Below are positions 16,072 through 25,639 of a stretch of DNA of 41,534 nucleotides, in pieces. The stretch spans positions 15,935-57,468 of the forward strand of contig NZ_FOLQ01000027.1 of assembly GCF_900112365.1 (NCBI RefSeq), read 5' to 3'. Source of the stretch: Spirosoma endophyticum. Lineage in GTDB: Bacteria; Bacteroidota; Bacteroidia; Cytophagales; Spirosomataceae. Both the position numbers and the translations under genes were made by a program. The notes beneath the pieces are model-generated. The model did no database searches. It was given only the letters and a program-made list of their open reading frames with translations, and was not told where the DNA came from. Each line of letters starts with the position of its first letter. Positions within the stretch are counted from its first letter, which is position 1.

Positions 16072-17511
16072 GAGTATTATAGTTGTAAATCTAACAGTTA
16101 CAATTGTTAGGAATGATCCTCATTAACGGAATTGGAATGATCAGTTAAAACACATGTAACTAAATTATTATTTAGTATACAAATATGTCAAAATTAAATT
16201 ACTTTTTAGTAAATTAATTTTTGAAAGATTGTATTGTGATTAAGTTTTTTTCATTTCACAAAATTAATAAAACAAGCTAATTAAAACCTAAAAAATGTTT
16301 TACAATTCGCTTCATAAATTGGGTTATTTTGTTGAATACCGAAATAGTTAGCAGGTTCTTTTCCAAATTGGTTTTAACACCTTTTACGCTTTTTATTATA
16401 TATTATGGCGTTCAACAAATCAATCTTTAATGAAACAGGCAATAGTTGTAAACTCGAAGTAGGCTTATCAACTGACTTGTAACTATTTCTCTCCTGTTAG
16501 GCTTTTCGGTAGATTTTATCATATTTGACTGTGCATTAAAGTCGTTCGATTAAAATTGTGGTTAAACGTTCGTTTCATGCCATCTAATGAGATCTCCGTA
16601 TCGGCTATAAGTAATAGAGCGGTGAAGGTATCTAATGCAAAACCTGGGTGCCTTGATCAGTAGTGAGTATCTCGTATGTTAGATAATTACCGATGTTTCA
16701 ACTAAGGCCTATTAGTACCAATAGCATCCACCATATTATAAACTGACTATTTTAGGATGTAAGGCAGTATATATCCATAATGATTATCGGTACATATATC
16801 CAGTTTGAATAGATATTAAGTACTATCATTGTTCCAAACACGACATACCCAATTAATTAGTAACAATCATAATTAATAAATATAGAAGTAGTAACCTATA
16901 CTAGACACTAGGTATTAGCTTAAGCATAAATTGCTATATGCACATTGGTTACATTTATTGATATGCCCGCTTATTGTTCACCTTGTAACCTGCCTAAATC
17001 AGATCTAACTGCATGTTTCGGTTGCTATATTTCGTGGTGAGCAACTAATGTTCGTTTTAATAAACGCATTAAGAGAAATTTTTAAATCCAGCACAAGTGA
17101 GTTGGTAGTTATAACCTGATTGTTACAAATCTAACCATTAGCACTGTTGCCGAAGGCGCCCTCTGAAAGTTGGATTAAGCAGCGCATGACGTTAGATTAA
17201 ATTCATTGGGGCAACTTTTAATAAAGGAGTTCAAATCAATTTTATTTCTGCCAGTCTGTTCATAAAACAGTGCTACTTTCAGTTCAATTTAAGCTGGAGT
17301 CGGCTTACCAGCAGTCTGAAATATATAGGAAGGTGAGTCCATTAACGGCTTTTTTCATTTGCTGATTTGGTCAGGATGGAAATCGTATCGATTACTAATC
17401 ACCTTCAAGGTAATCTTCTCTTTAAGTTTCAAGGATTATTTAAAATTTGAACTATTTTATACACTTACGTTTACATTTAATAAGTGGTCCAAAATACGGT
17501 AAGTACAATAT
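16072..17511. other. Decayed intergenic region of 1.4 kb inside the polysaccharide locus
   Basis: No intact gene. The stretch around 16380-16720 contains short phrases reminiscent of the 3' part of an IS3 orfB on the minus strand, heavily mutated, so a transposon relic is likely but not provable by eye. A lone GC-rich patch, CCGAAGGCGCCCTCTG at 17150-17165, stands out in the AT-rich surroundings and could be another micro-insertion. I see no RNA gene or terminator. Confidence 0.4.
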
Positions 17512-18477
17512 TCAGTAACCTTTGTAATATGTTATTAATTTGATATTTCGTTTAAATTCCTCTAATAACCAAATAATCATAGTTTTTAATTTTAAACTTG
17601 CTAAATTTAATTTTTTCAGGTCATTTATTATTATCCAATATTTTTCTGAATAGCTTAATGAAGATGTGTATACTACAGTTGTTAATAACCAATGTATCTT
17701 ATCAAATTCAGAAGTAACGTCCGTTAAATTATTACTTACAAAAAATTGTTTTGCCCATTGTAGGTAATTTACACTTGCATTAATTTTACGTAGTACGATA
17801 TTTTTATCATTAGAGATAGATGAAATATTTAATGTACTTAATCTCCATTTTACTGAAGCACCCTCAATTGTAGTAATTCCGCCATAAAGTGATAACTTCA
17901 TCCATGTAGCATTGTCCGTAGTCCAAGCCAAATCAAAAGGCTCAAATCCACTAACCTTGACAAAGACCTCTTTTTTGAAAATGTATTCCACAGCACAGCT
18001 ATATATACTACTTTTAATGATATTTTCAAAATATTCTATTGTAGAATAGTGAGATTTAAAATTTTTAGGTTTAAATATTCTTGTATTATTTTCATTTATA
18101 ATTTTTAAATTAAAATGTAATAGTGCATCGTTAACATTTATGAGGATATGTTTATAAAAGAGTTCAACGCAATTGCATTCCATAATATCATCATCTGAAA
18201 AAAGCCATATCCATTGTTCGTCTTGTACCATATTGATACATCTATTCCAATGTGATACCAAATTTCTTCTCCCTAAATTTTCCTCAAATCTTTTATAAAC
18301 TGTATTTATCTCATTTTTACAATAATTTATTATTTCACTAAAGTCATCAGGACTTGCGTCATCTCCAATGTATAATGTAAAATTTTTACATGTTTGATTA
18401 ACGATTGATTCGATTGACTGCCTAAAAAAAGTAATTTTATATGCTGGTATTACAATTGCTAATTGATGAGTTTTCAT
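17512..18477 (-). CDS. GT2-family glycosyltransferase
   Basis: 321 residues. It starts 'MKTHQLAIVIPAYKITFFRQSIESIVNQT' and has 'LYIGDDASPD', 'ENLGRRNLVSHWNRCI' and the metal-binding 'LFSDDD', the GT-A landmarks. It is 27 bp downstream of the polymerase gene in the same orientation. Sugar specificity cannot be inferred. Confidence 0.92.
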   Translation of the reverse strand: MKTHQLAIVIPAYKITFFRQSIESIVNQTCKNFTLYIGDDASPDDFSEIINYCKNEINTVYKRFEENLGRRNLVSHWNRCINMVQDEQWIWLFSDDDIMECNCVELFYKHILINVNDALLHFNLKIINENNTRIFKPKNFKSHYSTIEYFENIIKSSIYSCAVEYIFKKEVFVKVSGFEPFDLAWTTDNATWMKLSLYGGITTIEGASVKWRLSTLNISSISNDKNIVLRKINASVNYLQWAKQFFVSNNLTDVTSEFDKIHWLLTTVVYTSSLSYSEKYWIIINDLKKLNLASLKLKTMIIWLLEEFKRNIKLITYYKGY

Positions 18478-18504
18478 AATTATTTGCTGCCCAATAAATT
18501 AAAG

Positions 18505-19770
18505 TTACAAATTCAGTTTGTATTTAGTGTGTATCAATGAGTTTATTTTTTCTTTTTCGTATATATGCTGGTATATGTATACAACTAAAACTGTAGCAAT
18601 AAGATTGGACGAAAGATAACTGGTAGCTGATGTAAGACTTGTTAGTAGTAAATACCACAAATAATATCTTAGATATAAAAAATTTTTAGGGAGTTTTATA
18701 ACATAACTTTTTACCCAGATTAAGATATATCCCAAAACAGCAAATACACCGAACATAGCATATACTGCCACTAGCCCAACGTCTGCTAACCAATACCCAT
18801 AGTTTGTTATGTAATATGTAGTGTATTTATAGTAAGGAGAAGACTCTCCATAAGGCTCGCCATTACCCAATATTCGATTTATGGGAGAATGAGAGAAATC
18901 AGTTAAAAAGAATGTTGCTGCACGAACTCTTATGTAATCAGCTCCATCTTCGGCGGTTTGCTGTTGAGTATCTCGGAGCCCTTCAACAATTGGATTATCA
19001 GACTGAATTATGTAAAATACTAAACCTAAAACGCAACTCACAAAACCAATTTTTTTAAATAAATTTTGATCTTTGACGAAATGATATAAGTAAATGATTA
19101 CTACTGCAAATATATATTGTCTTGTAACTTGCATAACTGTGACCACAATGCCCATAATTGATAGAGTAGCCCAAAACCATTTGTTTCTTTTTTGAGTAGT
19201 TAATTTATTAATAGCCATATAAACAGTTACATAAAATACTCCTTGCCCCGGAAAAACAATTCTTGTTATTCCACGTGATTGGTCAACAGATTCTAAATCT
19301 ATAAAATAGTTTTTGTCAGAATGCAAAAATTGGAAAAAATACAAGAATAAGTATATGATTCCATAAATAATAATAATTTTTTCAATTTTTCTTATTGAAA
19401 AGTTAACATGTTTTAAGTAAAAAAAAATTACCCAAACTAAAACTAATATAGAGCCTGCTAGACTGTCACCGAAGCTTTGCCCCCAAGTGACCATTGAAAT
19501 AAATATTGACAAAATTATAGAAAATGATATTAATTGAACAGGTAAAATGAAACCATCATTTTTTTTAGGGAACATATGAGGTAAAGAAATTAGAACGCCT
19601 AAGAATAAGTATCCGAACTGGAAATATTTCACTATACTTCCTCTAATAGCTTGAAATTCAAAAAAATTGATAGAACATATTATTAATATAAACAAAAATA
19701 TAGTTCCCGAAGATTTATTTTTCATAAAAATGTTAATATTTGTTAAAAAAAATTTAAGTAAGTACTTCAT
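18505..19770 (-). CDS. wzy: Wzy-type O-antigen/exopolysaccharide polymerase
   Basis: 421 residues with about 10-12 hydrophobic segments, low identity to anything specific, and a long periplasmic-type loop near residues 260-320 ('DTQQQTAEDGADYIRVRAATFFLTDFSHSPINRILGNGEPYG'; the RxxxxxF and 'ILGNG' pattern is common in Wzy proteins). In the Wzx/Wzy pathway this inner-membrane protein joins repeat units on the periplasmic side. The assignment rests on topology, the loop motif and its place among glycosyltransferases, Wzx and Wzc. Confidence 0.85.
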   Translation of the reverse strand: MKYLLKFFLTNINIFMKNKSSGTIFLFILIICSINFFEFQAIRGSIVKYFQFGYLFLGVLISLPHMFPKKNDGFILPVQLISFSIILSIFISMVTWGQSFGDSLAGSILVLVWVIFFYLKHVNFSIRKIEKIIIIYGIIYLFLYFFQFLHSDKNYFIDLESVDQSRGITRIVFPGQGVFYVTVYMAINKLTTQKRNKWFWATLSIMGIVVTVMQVTRQYIFAVVIIYLYHFVKDQNLFKKIGFVSCVLGLVFYIIQSDNPIVEGLRDTQQQTAEDGADYIRVRAATFFLTDFSHSPINRILGNGEPYGESSPYYKYTTYYITNYGYWLADVGLVAVYAMFGVFAVLGYILIWVKSYVIKLPKNFLYLRYYLWYLLLTSLTSATSYLSSNLIATVLVVYIYQHIYEKEKINSLIHTKYKLNL

Positions 19771-19887
19771 TTTGAATAATTTAATATGTTTCTTATCTTC
19801 GATCAGTATTATAATTTACCTCTTAAGATACTATATAGAAGTATATTTTTTAAACTTTATAATAATCCATTTTTTTTAAATATTTAT

Positions 19888-21114
19888 TTACTTTTTACTT
19901 AACACTGAGTTATCATTTAAAAAATATTTTTTATAAAATAATTTAGACAACAAAATACTTTTTTCATCTACATAATTAGTCATCATATGTGATATTACAA
20001 TAATTAATAGAAAAGAAGGAATACATTGAAATAAAAATGACCAATTGTAACTAAATATTCTTTGTAGATATATGAAAAGATATGAACTAAAAGATTTAAG
20101 TATTAAAACGTGAATTAAATACATTGAAAATGAAATTTTACCTAAATAAAGAAAAAATCTTCCAGAAAAAAATTCTCTCATTACTGCCCATTTTTGGATT
20201 GAAAAAATTACTAAAAAAGCACCAATTTCATTTATTAGACCACTTCTTTCGATTATAAAATTATAATTTAAAAACTCAAAAAATGTGCCACTAATTGTGG
20301 GCGTTGAAGTGTGATAAACATGAGGAAAGCCTCCTAAAAGTAATCCAAAAAAAAATGTGAATATAATTGATAGTTTATTTAGGTTTTTATTTTTAAATTT
20401 AATATAGTCACTATAATTAAGTAATATGCCTAATATGAAAGCGCTATATTCATATTTCTCATGAAACAATAATATAAAAAGTATAAATAAAAGTATAAAC
20501 ACAGAATTTCTACTTTTATAAATTAATGCTAAAGAACCAAAAACGAGTATTGACCCATAAAATTCTATAGTAATTGACCAAAGAACAGTATTATAAGAAT
20601 TATTTCCTAGAAACATTGCGCTAATTAAAATATTTTTTAAAAAAGTTATAAAGAGTTTGTCTCCTTTTAATGATTCTAACCAGGTAGATTTAGTTATAAT
20701 ACTGGCATCCGAGTTATAATCTAATGATAATACTAGTATTATGTAGCTAATAATTAATGAAACAGCTACTGGAATATACAATCGAGGTAGTCGTCTAATA
20801 AATGCAGAAGCTAAATAATCCATGTCTTTATCTAGCATGAATTTTTTGCTTAAAACATAACCACTTAATATAAAAAATATTAAAACAAATAATTGTCCAT
20901 TGGTAAGAAATAAAAATGGAGACTTAAAATACAGTATTTCTAAAAGATTTAAATGAACCTCTTCCAACCTTCCATTTGCATGTGCTGGATAAAAGGCTAA
21001 TAAATAGTGATAGATAACAACCATGAAAGCCGCCAATCCCCTTATTCCTTCTATATATGTAACCTTTTTATTATTTTTATTTATTTGATAAGAATTTAAA
21101 TTTAAGGTAGTCAT
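19888..21114 (-). CDS. Acyltransferase family 3 membrane protein
   Basis: 408 residues with about ten membrane segments. The N-terminus 'VTYIEGIRGLAAFMVVIYHYLLAF' carries the conserved Arg and catalytic His of the AT3 family, and 'LWSITIEFYGSILVFGSL' is the second hallmark. AT3 proteins move acyl groups, commonly acetyl, across the inner membrane to sugars, so this one probably decorates the polysaccharide. It lies between the WecG-like gene and the polymerase, in the same orientation. Confidence 0.92.
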   Translation of the reverse strand: MTTLNLNSYQINKNNKKVTYIEGIRGLAAFMVVIYHYLLAFYPAHANGRLEEVHLNLLEILYFKSPFLFLTNGQLFVLIFFILSGYVLSKKFMLDKDMDYLASAFIRRLPRLYIPVAVSLIISYIILVLSLDYNSDASIITKSTWLESLKGDKLFITFLKNILISAMFLGNNSYNTVLWSITIEFYGSILVFGSLALIYKSRNSVFILLFILFILLFHEKYEYSAFILGILLNYSDYIKFKNKNLNKLSIIFTFFFGLLLGGFPHVYHTSTPTISGTFFEFLNYNFIIERSGLINEIGAFLVIFSIQKWAVMREFFSGRFFLYLGKISFSMYLIHVLILKSFSSYLFIYLQRIFSYNWSFLFQCIPSFLLIIVISHMMTNYVDEKSILLSKLFYKKYFLNDNSVLSKK

Positions 21115-21245
21115 TTCTGAATATAATTAATATGTTTTATTGTATTTTAATTAGTATTTTTTTTGTTTGAGATGAACTAGAAAACCAATGGTAAGATATA
21201 CGCTCTATGCGATTTCTTGTGATAATTGAACATTAATTAGATATT

Positions 21246-21971
21246 TTACATCCTAAGTTTTGCTTTTGTAATATCATAAGCGAATATAAATCCATAATAT
21301 ATATATCTCTTCCACATTCTTTTTGGTTCTTTCGTAAGTCTAATAAACCATTCTAGATTCAGGTTTATCCAAAATAGACTCGGTCTAGTCATAGTTTCGG
21401 CATAAAAATCAAACACTGCTCCAACCGAACAAATTATATTAGTTTGAACTTTTTCTTTTAAAAAATATGATAATTTTTCTTGTTTAGGCGCTGTCAGCCC
21501 TAAAAATAGTATATTAGGCTTGAATTTATTAATTTTTTCAATCATTATACTAATATCTTCTTCTGTAAAGTCTTTTTTGAATGGCGGGGAGTAAAATTCA
21601 CTTTTAATTAATGGATATTCTTTTTTCATACGTATTCTAATTTTATCTAATGTTCCTTGTGAGGAACCTAAATAAAAACATTTTCCTTCCATTTCATTAA
21701 GCTTTTCTAAAAGATACGTATGCATTTCAGCACCAGCAATTTTTTTAATTGGCTTACCAGTTATAAACATACAGGCTTTTACTACCCCTATTCCATCTGG
21801 GAGTAATATATCTGATGCTTGCAAAGCCTCTTTAAAAGTGATATCCCTTTCAGAGATACAAAATGCATATTGATTTATGGTATTAATTACAATTTTATTT
21901 GTTTTATTAATATTAATAGGAAAAGGGTTTACTGCTAAAGAGTAACCTAAGAATTCGGTTGTGGACATCAT
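21246..21971 (-). CDS. WecG/TagA/CpsF-family glycosyltransferase
   Basis: 241 residues, full length for the family. Motifs are 'LPDGIGVVKA', 'KKIAGAEMHTYLLEKL', 'CFYLGSSQGTLDKI', 'NILFLGLTAPKQEKL', 'SVGAVFDFYAETMTRP' and 'NLEWFIRLTKEPKRMWKRY'. Members add N-acetylmannosamine-type or related sugars to the primed lipid. The catalytic Asp is expected in the 'LPDG' motif. It is the first gene after the IS1-23 interruption, so its expression may depend on read-through or on a promoter in the AT-rich gap upstream. Confidence 0.93.
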   Translation of the reverse strand: MMSTTEFLGYSLAVNPFPININKTNKIVINTINQYAFCISERDITFKEALQASDILLPDGIGVVKACMFITGKPIKKIAGAEMHTYLLEKLNEMEGKCFYLGSSQGTLDKIRIRMKKEYPLIKSEFYSPPFKKDFTEEDISIMIEKINKFKPNILFLGLTAPKQEKLSYFLKEKVQTNIICSVGAVFDFYAETMTRPSLFWINLNLEWFIRLTKEPKRMWKRYIYYGFIFAYDITKAKLRM

Positions 21972-22867
21972 AATTTTTTAAGTTTTAAAGAATATTTATA
22001 AAGCTAATTGGTAACATTAAGTTTTTAGATTAGAATAGCAATTACAGGAAAAATATTGGTTGTATTTGAAACTATAACGTTTTAAAGTCTTTAAAATGTT
22101 CTAGTTTCAATATTCGATTTTTTAAAATTTATCAAAAAAGTTTTTTGTGATTTCTCTGATAAATGCAATATTTTGACTGATATTACCACTTTTAACTAGT
22201 TCCTATATTTTTATTTATAGGTTTGCCCTTACGGGACTGTTAATAAATCATTAATGCCTAGTCCTTAGTATATATTTATATCATTTCAAAATTTTCATTT
22301 ACTTATTTTTACTCAATAATGATTTTAATATATTTTGTTTATTTGCTTAAGCAGTTTACTTTATTTTATAGATTCCCTTAACCTGAGATATCCACTTACT
22401 TATTCCATCTACGTATTTTATATTAGGTATAATTTAAAATGTAGACATAAATAGCTAATTATTATGCAAACAAAGTTTAAATCACATTTTTACAATTTAA
22501 CGAATGAATAAGACATTATTTACATTCTCGTAGTTGCTAATAGGTAAATATAATAGGTTTATGATTTGAATCGGCATATTATCATTATGTTTTTCATATT
22601 TGATATTGCAATATATAATAATATTAGGAATTTAATCAATGTTTTCTAAAAAGCTGGTTATATCCTAAAGATCTCAGTTAAAAAATCTTGTTACTTTTTT
22701 TAATAATAAATAATTTATTTGTGGTTATGATTAACTTTTTTACTTTTTTTGCATTTAATGTATAATTTATATGTTATTAGGTTTTTATGTTGACTTGAAG
22801 CATAGTAATTATTAATGAGAGAATCAGCTGTCAATATTCGTATTTTATTATGAGTCTGGTAAAATAG
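21972..22867. other. AT-rich gap of 0.9 kb
   Basis: No coding region, tRNA or repeat recognised. It separates the WecG-like gene from IS1-23 and is extremely A+T-rich with many stop codons in all frames. A promoter for the downstream half of the locus could be here, but I cannot point to one. Confidence 0.5.
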
Positions 22868-22875
22868 GTAGTGGC

Positions 22876-23289
22876 TTAATTGCGTTTATTGGCGAAGAAG
22901 AAAGGGTCAATGAATTGGCCGATTATGGTATCTTGGACCGTCACTGATTTAGAGAAGCAAATGGTTCGGCGGGTCAGTCGCTTTAAGCGTGTTCGAAGAG
23001 TAAGATGCTTCCGTTCAAGCCCTTGTAATGCCGCCTTACGGACTAAGCGTAAGCGTTGATCTAAGCAATCAAAGTAAGCCCACCAAGAGTCTGTTATCCA
23101 CCTAATTATTTTAATTTTAGCCTGCTCTAAAAGGCTAAGTAGGTGGCGAAACATTTGGTGCGTACGTCGTCCGAAAACGAAGGCAATAATTTCGCCTGTC
23201 ACGGCATCCTCGACCCACCACAGCCACCGGGGTTGTTTTTTCTTACTTAAGTACGACCACATCTCGTTGACTTTAAGACTCATTTTCAA
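22876..23289 (-). CDS. IS1-family InsB-like transposase domain
   Basis: 137 residues carrying the IS1 DDE catalytic core: 'WWVEDAVTGEIIAFVFG' (first Asp), 'IIRWITDSWWAYFDCLDQ' (second Asp) and 'GLERKHLTLRTRLKRLTRRTICFSKS' (Glu with the basic patch). In IS1 this part is made as a fusion to InsA by -1 ribosomal frameshifting. Here the joining region carries a 16-bp unit (23334-23349) that would change the required frame, so whether the fusion can be made is uncertain. Confidence 0.88.
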   Translation of the reverse strand: MKMSLKVNEMWSYLSKKKQPRWLWWVEDAVTGEIIAFVFGRRTHQMFRHLLSLLEQAKIKIIRWITDSWWAYFDCLDQRLRLVRKAALQGLERKHLTLRTRLKRLTRRTICFSKSVTVQDTIIGQFIDPFFFANKRN

Positions 23290-23312
23290 GCCTCTATTGA
23301 CGTATAAGGGGT

Positions 23313-23609
23313 TTACATGGATGACTTCACTACCGCACGGGCGGCCCTGTTTTTCTTAAACTGAGCGCTGACGGTATTGCGATTGACGCCTAAAACACGA
23401 GCAGTATCACGTATGCCTGCTCCGTTGAGGACCATCTGAGTGATCCGCTCTTTGACCAAGGGGTCCCGGGCTTTGTGTGTGTATGTCTGGACGAAAGTCC
23501 GGCCGCAGTCGAAGCATCGGTAGCGTTGGGTACCCGCACGGGTAGTGCCATACCGTTTAACGTGTTGGGTTTTGCCACAATGTTTGCAGGCAACAGCTTC
23601 TAAGACCAT
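23313..23609 (-). CDS. IS1-family InsA-like DNA-binding protein
   Basis: 98 residues: a zinc ribbon ('CKHCGKTQHVKRYG' and 'YRCFDCGRTF', two CxxC pairs) then a helix-turn-helix ('GAGIRDTARVLGVNRNTVSAQFKK'). In IS1, InsA binds the ends and represses transposition. The last residues 'RAARAVVKSSM' derive from and follow the 16-bp GC-rich unit; without it the frame would end 'FKKK' followed by stop. Confidence 0.88.
   Translation of the reverse strand: MVLEAVACKHCGKTQHVKRYGTTRAGTQRYRCFDCGRTFVQTYTHKARDPLVKERITQMVLNGAGIRDTARVLGVNRNTVSAQFKKNRAARAVVKSSM
23334..23349 (+). repeat. Micro-insertion at the insA/insB junction of IS1-23
   Basis: Sequence CGCACGGGCGGCCCTG, directly after the poly-A slippery tract in gene orientation. 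Shared by all three IS1 copies. Removing it yields 'QFKKK' stop in frame 0, and in the -1 frame 'SSEVIHVNPLYVNRGLKMSLKVNEMWSYL', a plausible original fusion. Confidence 0.75.
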
Positions 23610-23661
23610 TCACAAAGATACTCTATTCAACGCAGTTAGGCCATTACCCAAAATTCTACTT

Positions 23662-24990
23662 TTACAATTTAAACAATTTTTCTTTTAATGGCTTAATATA
23701 TTCTATTATTAAGCTAAACTTAAAATATTTACTATTAATCGGATTTAAATTTTGCTGCTTCAAAATTATATACATATTACCAAAAAGAAAGAATTCTATT
23801 ATTAACCAATTAATTGTCGACCCAATATATCCTAAGTGCTTTACTGTCAAAATGTTTAAAAAAATGCTTAATACACCAGCAGCTGCTGTTACTTTTAAAA
23901 AGTACTTATCCATCCCTAGGTTTAGCATTATTTGAATTCCCAGTACATTATTTAAAGAAAATAGTAATGGAATGATGGTTAATATCTGAAAGATAGGAAT
24001 AGCTGCCTCAAATTTTTGCCCATAAAAAGCTCTGATTACAAATGGCCCTAATACACACATCATAATAGACGCTAATCCAACATATATAACAATGAATGAA
24101 ATCAGTTTTTGTGCTACTTTTAAACCCTGTTCACGACTTTCTCCAAAAGCTTTCCCAATAAATGGGTAAAATGCTTGTGCTAAAGGCATTGCTAAAACAG
24201 ATTGTGCTATAATTATCAATCGTTGCGCTGCGGTATAATATCCAACTTGTTCTGCATCTTGATATAACCCAAGTATCACAGTATTGGTGCTTGAATAGAA
24301 GTTTACAAAAATGAGTGACAGGAAAATTATTCTTTCTTCCCATAGCAGCTGAAAGCATCTAATTATTGACACTTTAATGAACCTTAATTTATATTTTTTA
24401 AATGCCCATATAAAAGACCATATTGCAATAGTAGTCTGAACAACACCAAGTAGTAAGGGTTGCCAAATATAATCGGCATTTTTTCGGACAATTAATAGGA
24501 TTAATAATGTAAATATAAGTCTACTAATTAAATTAAATAAAGCTACTTTTGAAAGATCCTGCATTGCTTGGAATAACCAATTTTGAGTAAATAATGTAGC
24601 AACGCATATGGAAAAAGAAAATATAACTACTGTAATATTTTCTTTTAGTTCTGAAACATTAAAAAGCAAAATTGTAAATGTGATCAAGGAAAAAACAAAC
24701 AATAAACATTGTGTATAAAATACCTCACTGAAGACGAGATTTCGATTACACTCATTGTTAGGTTCTCTAGCAATCTTTCTAGTTGCTGTAAAATCGAAAC
24801 TGTAGCTGATTAATAGTGTGAAGTATGAGATATATGCAGCCGAGAAATTAATAATTCCGTATTTAGCTGGGCCAATAATTCGGGAAACAACTGGAACTGA
24901 TATTAATGGCAATATATATGTAGCAACTTGAACTATTGTAAGTGAGAAAACATTTTTTGTTAGTTGATTCTTAGAATTATTTGAATTCAT
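23662..24990 (-). CDS. wzx: Wzx-type polysaccharide flippase
   Basis: 442 residues with about 12-14 transmembrane segments, of the MOP superfamily (RfbX/Wzx). The N-terminus 'NQLTKNVFSLTIVQVATYILPLISVPVVSRIIGPAKYG' is the family's usual first pair of helices, and 'AQAFYPFIGKAFGESREQGLKVAQKL' lies in the middle. It flips the lipid-linked repeat unit across the inner membrane for polymerisation. Separated from the genes on either side by IS1-23 and IS1-25, so the original operon is cut into three blocks. Confidence 0.93.
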   Translation of the reverse strand: MNSNNSKNQLTKNVFSLTIVQVATYILPLISVPVVSRIIGPAKYGIINFSAAYISYFTLLISYSFDFTATRKIAREPNNECNRNLVFSEVFYTQCLLFVFSLITFTILLFNVSELKENITVVIFSFSICVATLFTQNWLFQAMQDLSKVALFNLISRLIFTLLILLIVRKNADYIWQPLLLGVVQTTIAIWSFIWAFKKYKLRFIKVSIIRCFQLLWEERIIFLSLIFVNFYSSTNTVILGLYQDAEQVGYYTAAQRLIIIAQSVLAMPLAQAFYPFIGKAFGESREQGLKVAQKLISFIVIYVGLASIMMCVLGPFVIRAFYGQKFEAAIPIFQILTIIPLLFSLNNVLGIQIMLNLGMDKYFLKVTAAAGVLSIFLNILTVKHLGYIGSTINWLIIEFFLFGNMYIILKQQNLNPINSKYFKFSLIIEYIKPLKEKLFKL

Positions 24991-25441
24991 TTTATTGTCT
25001 GTATATTAATCCGATCATAATAGCGAATTTTTATCAATAAATTTAGGACATCTTTATTTTTTTTCTTAAAATAACTGCTTTTTTTATGGTTTTGTTCTTT
25101 CAATTTTATTTAAAACGTATTTCGTTAATGTTCAAAAATTTGTAGTGGCTTAATTGCGTTTATCGTCAAAGATAAACTGTTTGATAAACAAACCAATTAC
25201 AGTATCATGTACGATCACTAACTTTGAAAAGCAGATCGTTCGGCGGGCTAATCGCTTAAGCCGTGTGCGAAGCGTCAGATGCTTTCGCTCCAAGATCTGT
25301 AACAAGGCTTTACTCTCCAGTCGGAGCACTTGGTCTAAACAATCATAGTATGCCCATCAAGCATCCGTGATCTATCTGATTACTTTAATATTGGCTTGCT
25401 CAAGCAGCTTCATTAAGTGAAGAAATGTTTGGTTTGTACGG

Positions 25442-25457
25442 CTGCACCGCCGGACCG
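25442..25457 (-). repeat. Micro-insertion in IS1-25 insB, shared with IS1-12
   Basis: Plus-strand sequence CTGCACCGCCGGACCG, net gain 15 bp over IS1-23, adding 'PVRRCS' between 'FIFG' and 'RTNQ'. The site corresponds to 12228-12243. Confidence 0.87.
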
Positions 25458-25512
25458 GGCCAAAAATAAAGGCAATAACCTCACCCCTTACTGCGTCTTC
25501 TACCCACGGCAG

Positions 25513-25528
25513 CGGCCGACCGTCATAG
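25513..25528. repeat. 16-bp micro-insertion in IS1-25 insB, shared with IS1-12
   Basis: Plus-strand sequence CGGCCGACCGTCATAG, identical to 12299-12314. Together with the 25563 unit it explains a 32-base excess over IS1-23 in the same interval. Confidence 0.8.
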
Positions 25529-25562
25529 CTAACGAGGCTATAGTTTTCTACTTGCATATGCC

Positions 25563-25578
25563 CGCGATGACGGCCCGG
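25563..25578 (+). repeat. 16-bp micro-insertion private to IS1-25
   Basis: Sequence CGCGATGACGGCCCGG. Deleting it gives 'EMWAYASRK', matching 'EMWSYLSKK' of IS1-23. IS1-12 has an empty site. Confidence 0.92.
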
Positions 25579-25639
25579 CACATCTCGTCCTCTTTGAGGC
25601 TCATTATCAGGCCTTTATTAACACAAGCAGGATTGACAT

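Larger units (their letters stand above)
22868..23647 (-). mobile_element. IS1-family element, copy IS1-23 (780 bp, best preserved)
   Basis: Terminal inverted repeats GTAGTGGCTTAATTGCGTT (22868) and GTAATGGCCTAACTGCGTT (inward from 23647). Both insA and insB frames are open. The 9-bp flanks GTAAAATAG and CCAAAATTC do not match fully, unlike those of IS1-25. It lies between wzx and the WecG-like gene. Confidence 0.9.
25150..25600 (-). pseudogene. IS1 InsB-like part of IS1-25, broken
   Basis: Homologous to IS1-23 insB ('WVEDAVRGEVIAFIFG', 'FLHLMKLLEQANIKVIR', 'VIVHDTVIGLFIKQFIFDDK'), but units at 25563 and 25513 shift the frame and stop codons occur between 'MWAYASRK' and 'WVEDAV' and within the later catalytic region. 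Confidence 0.85.

Noticed and set aside
16072..17511. A missing glycosyltransferase gene in the 1.4-kb gap
   Set aside because: No glycosyltransferase motifs are found in any frame; faint IS3-like phrases fit better.
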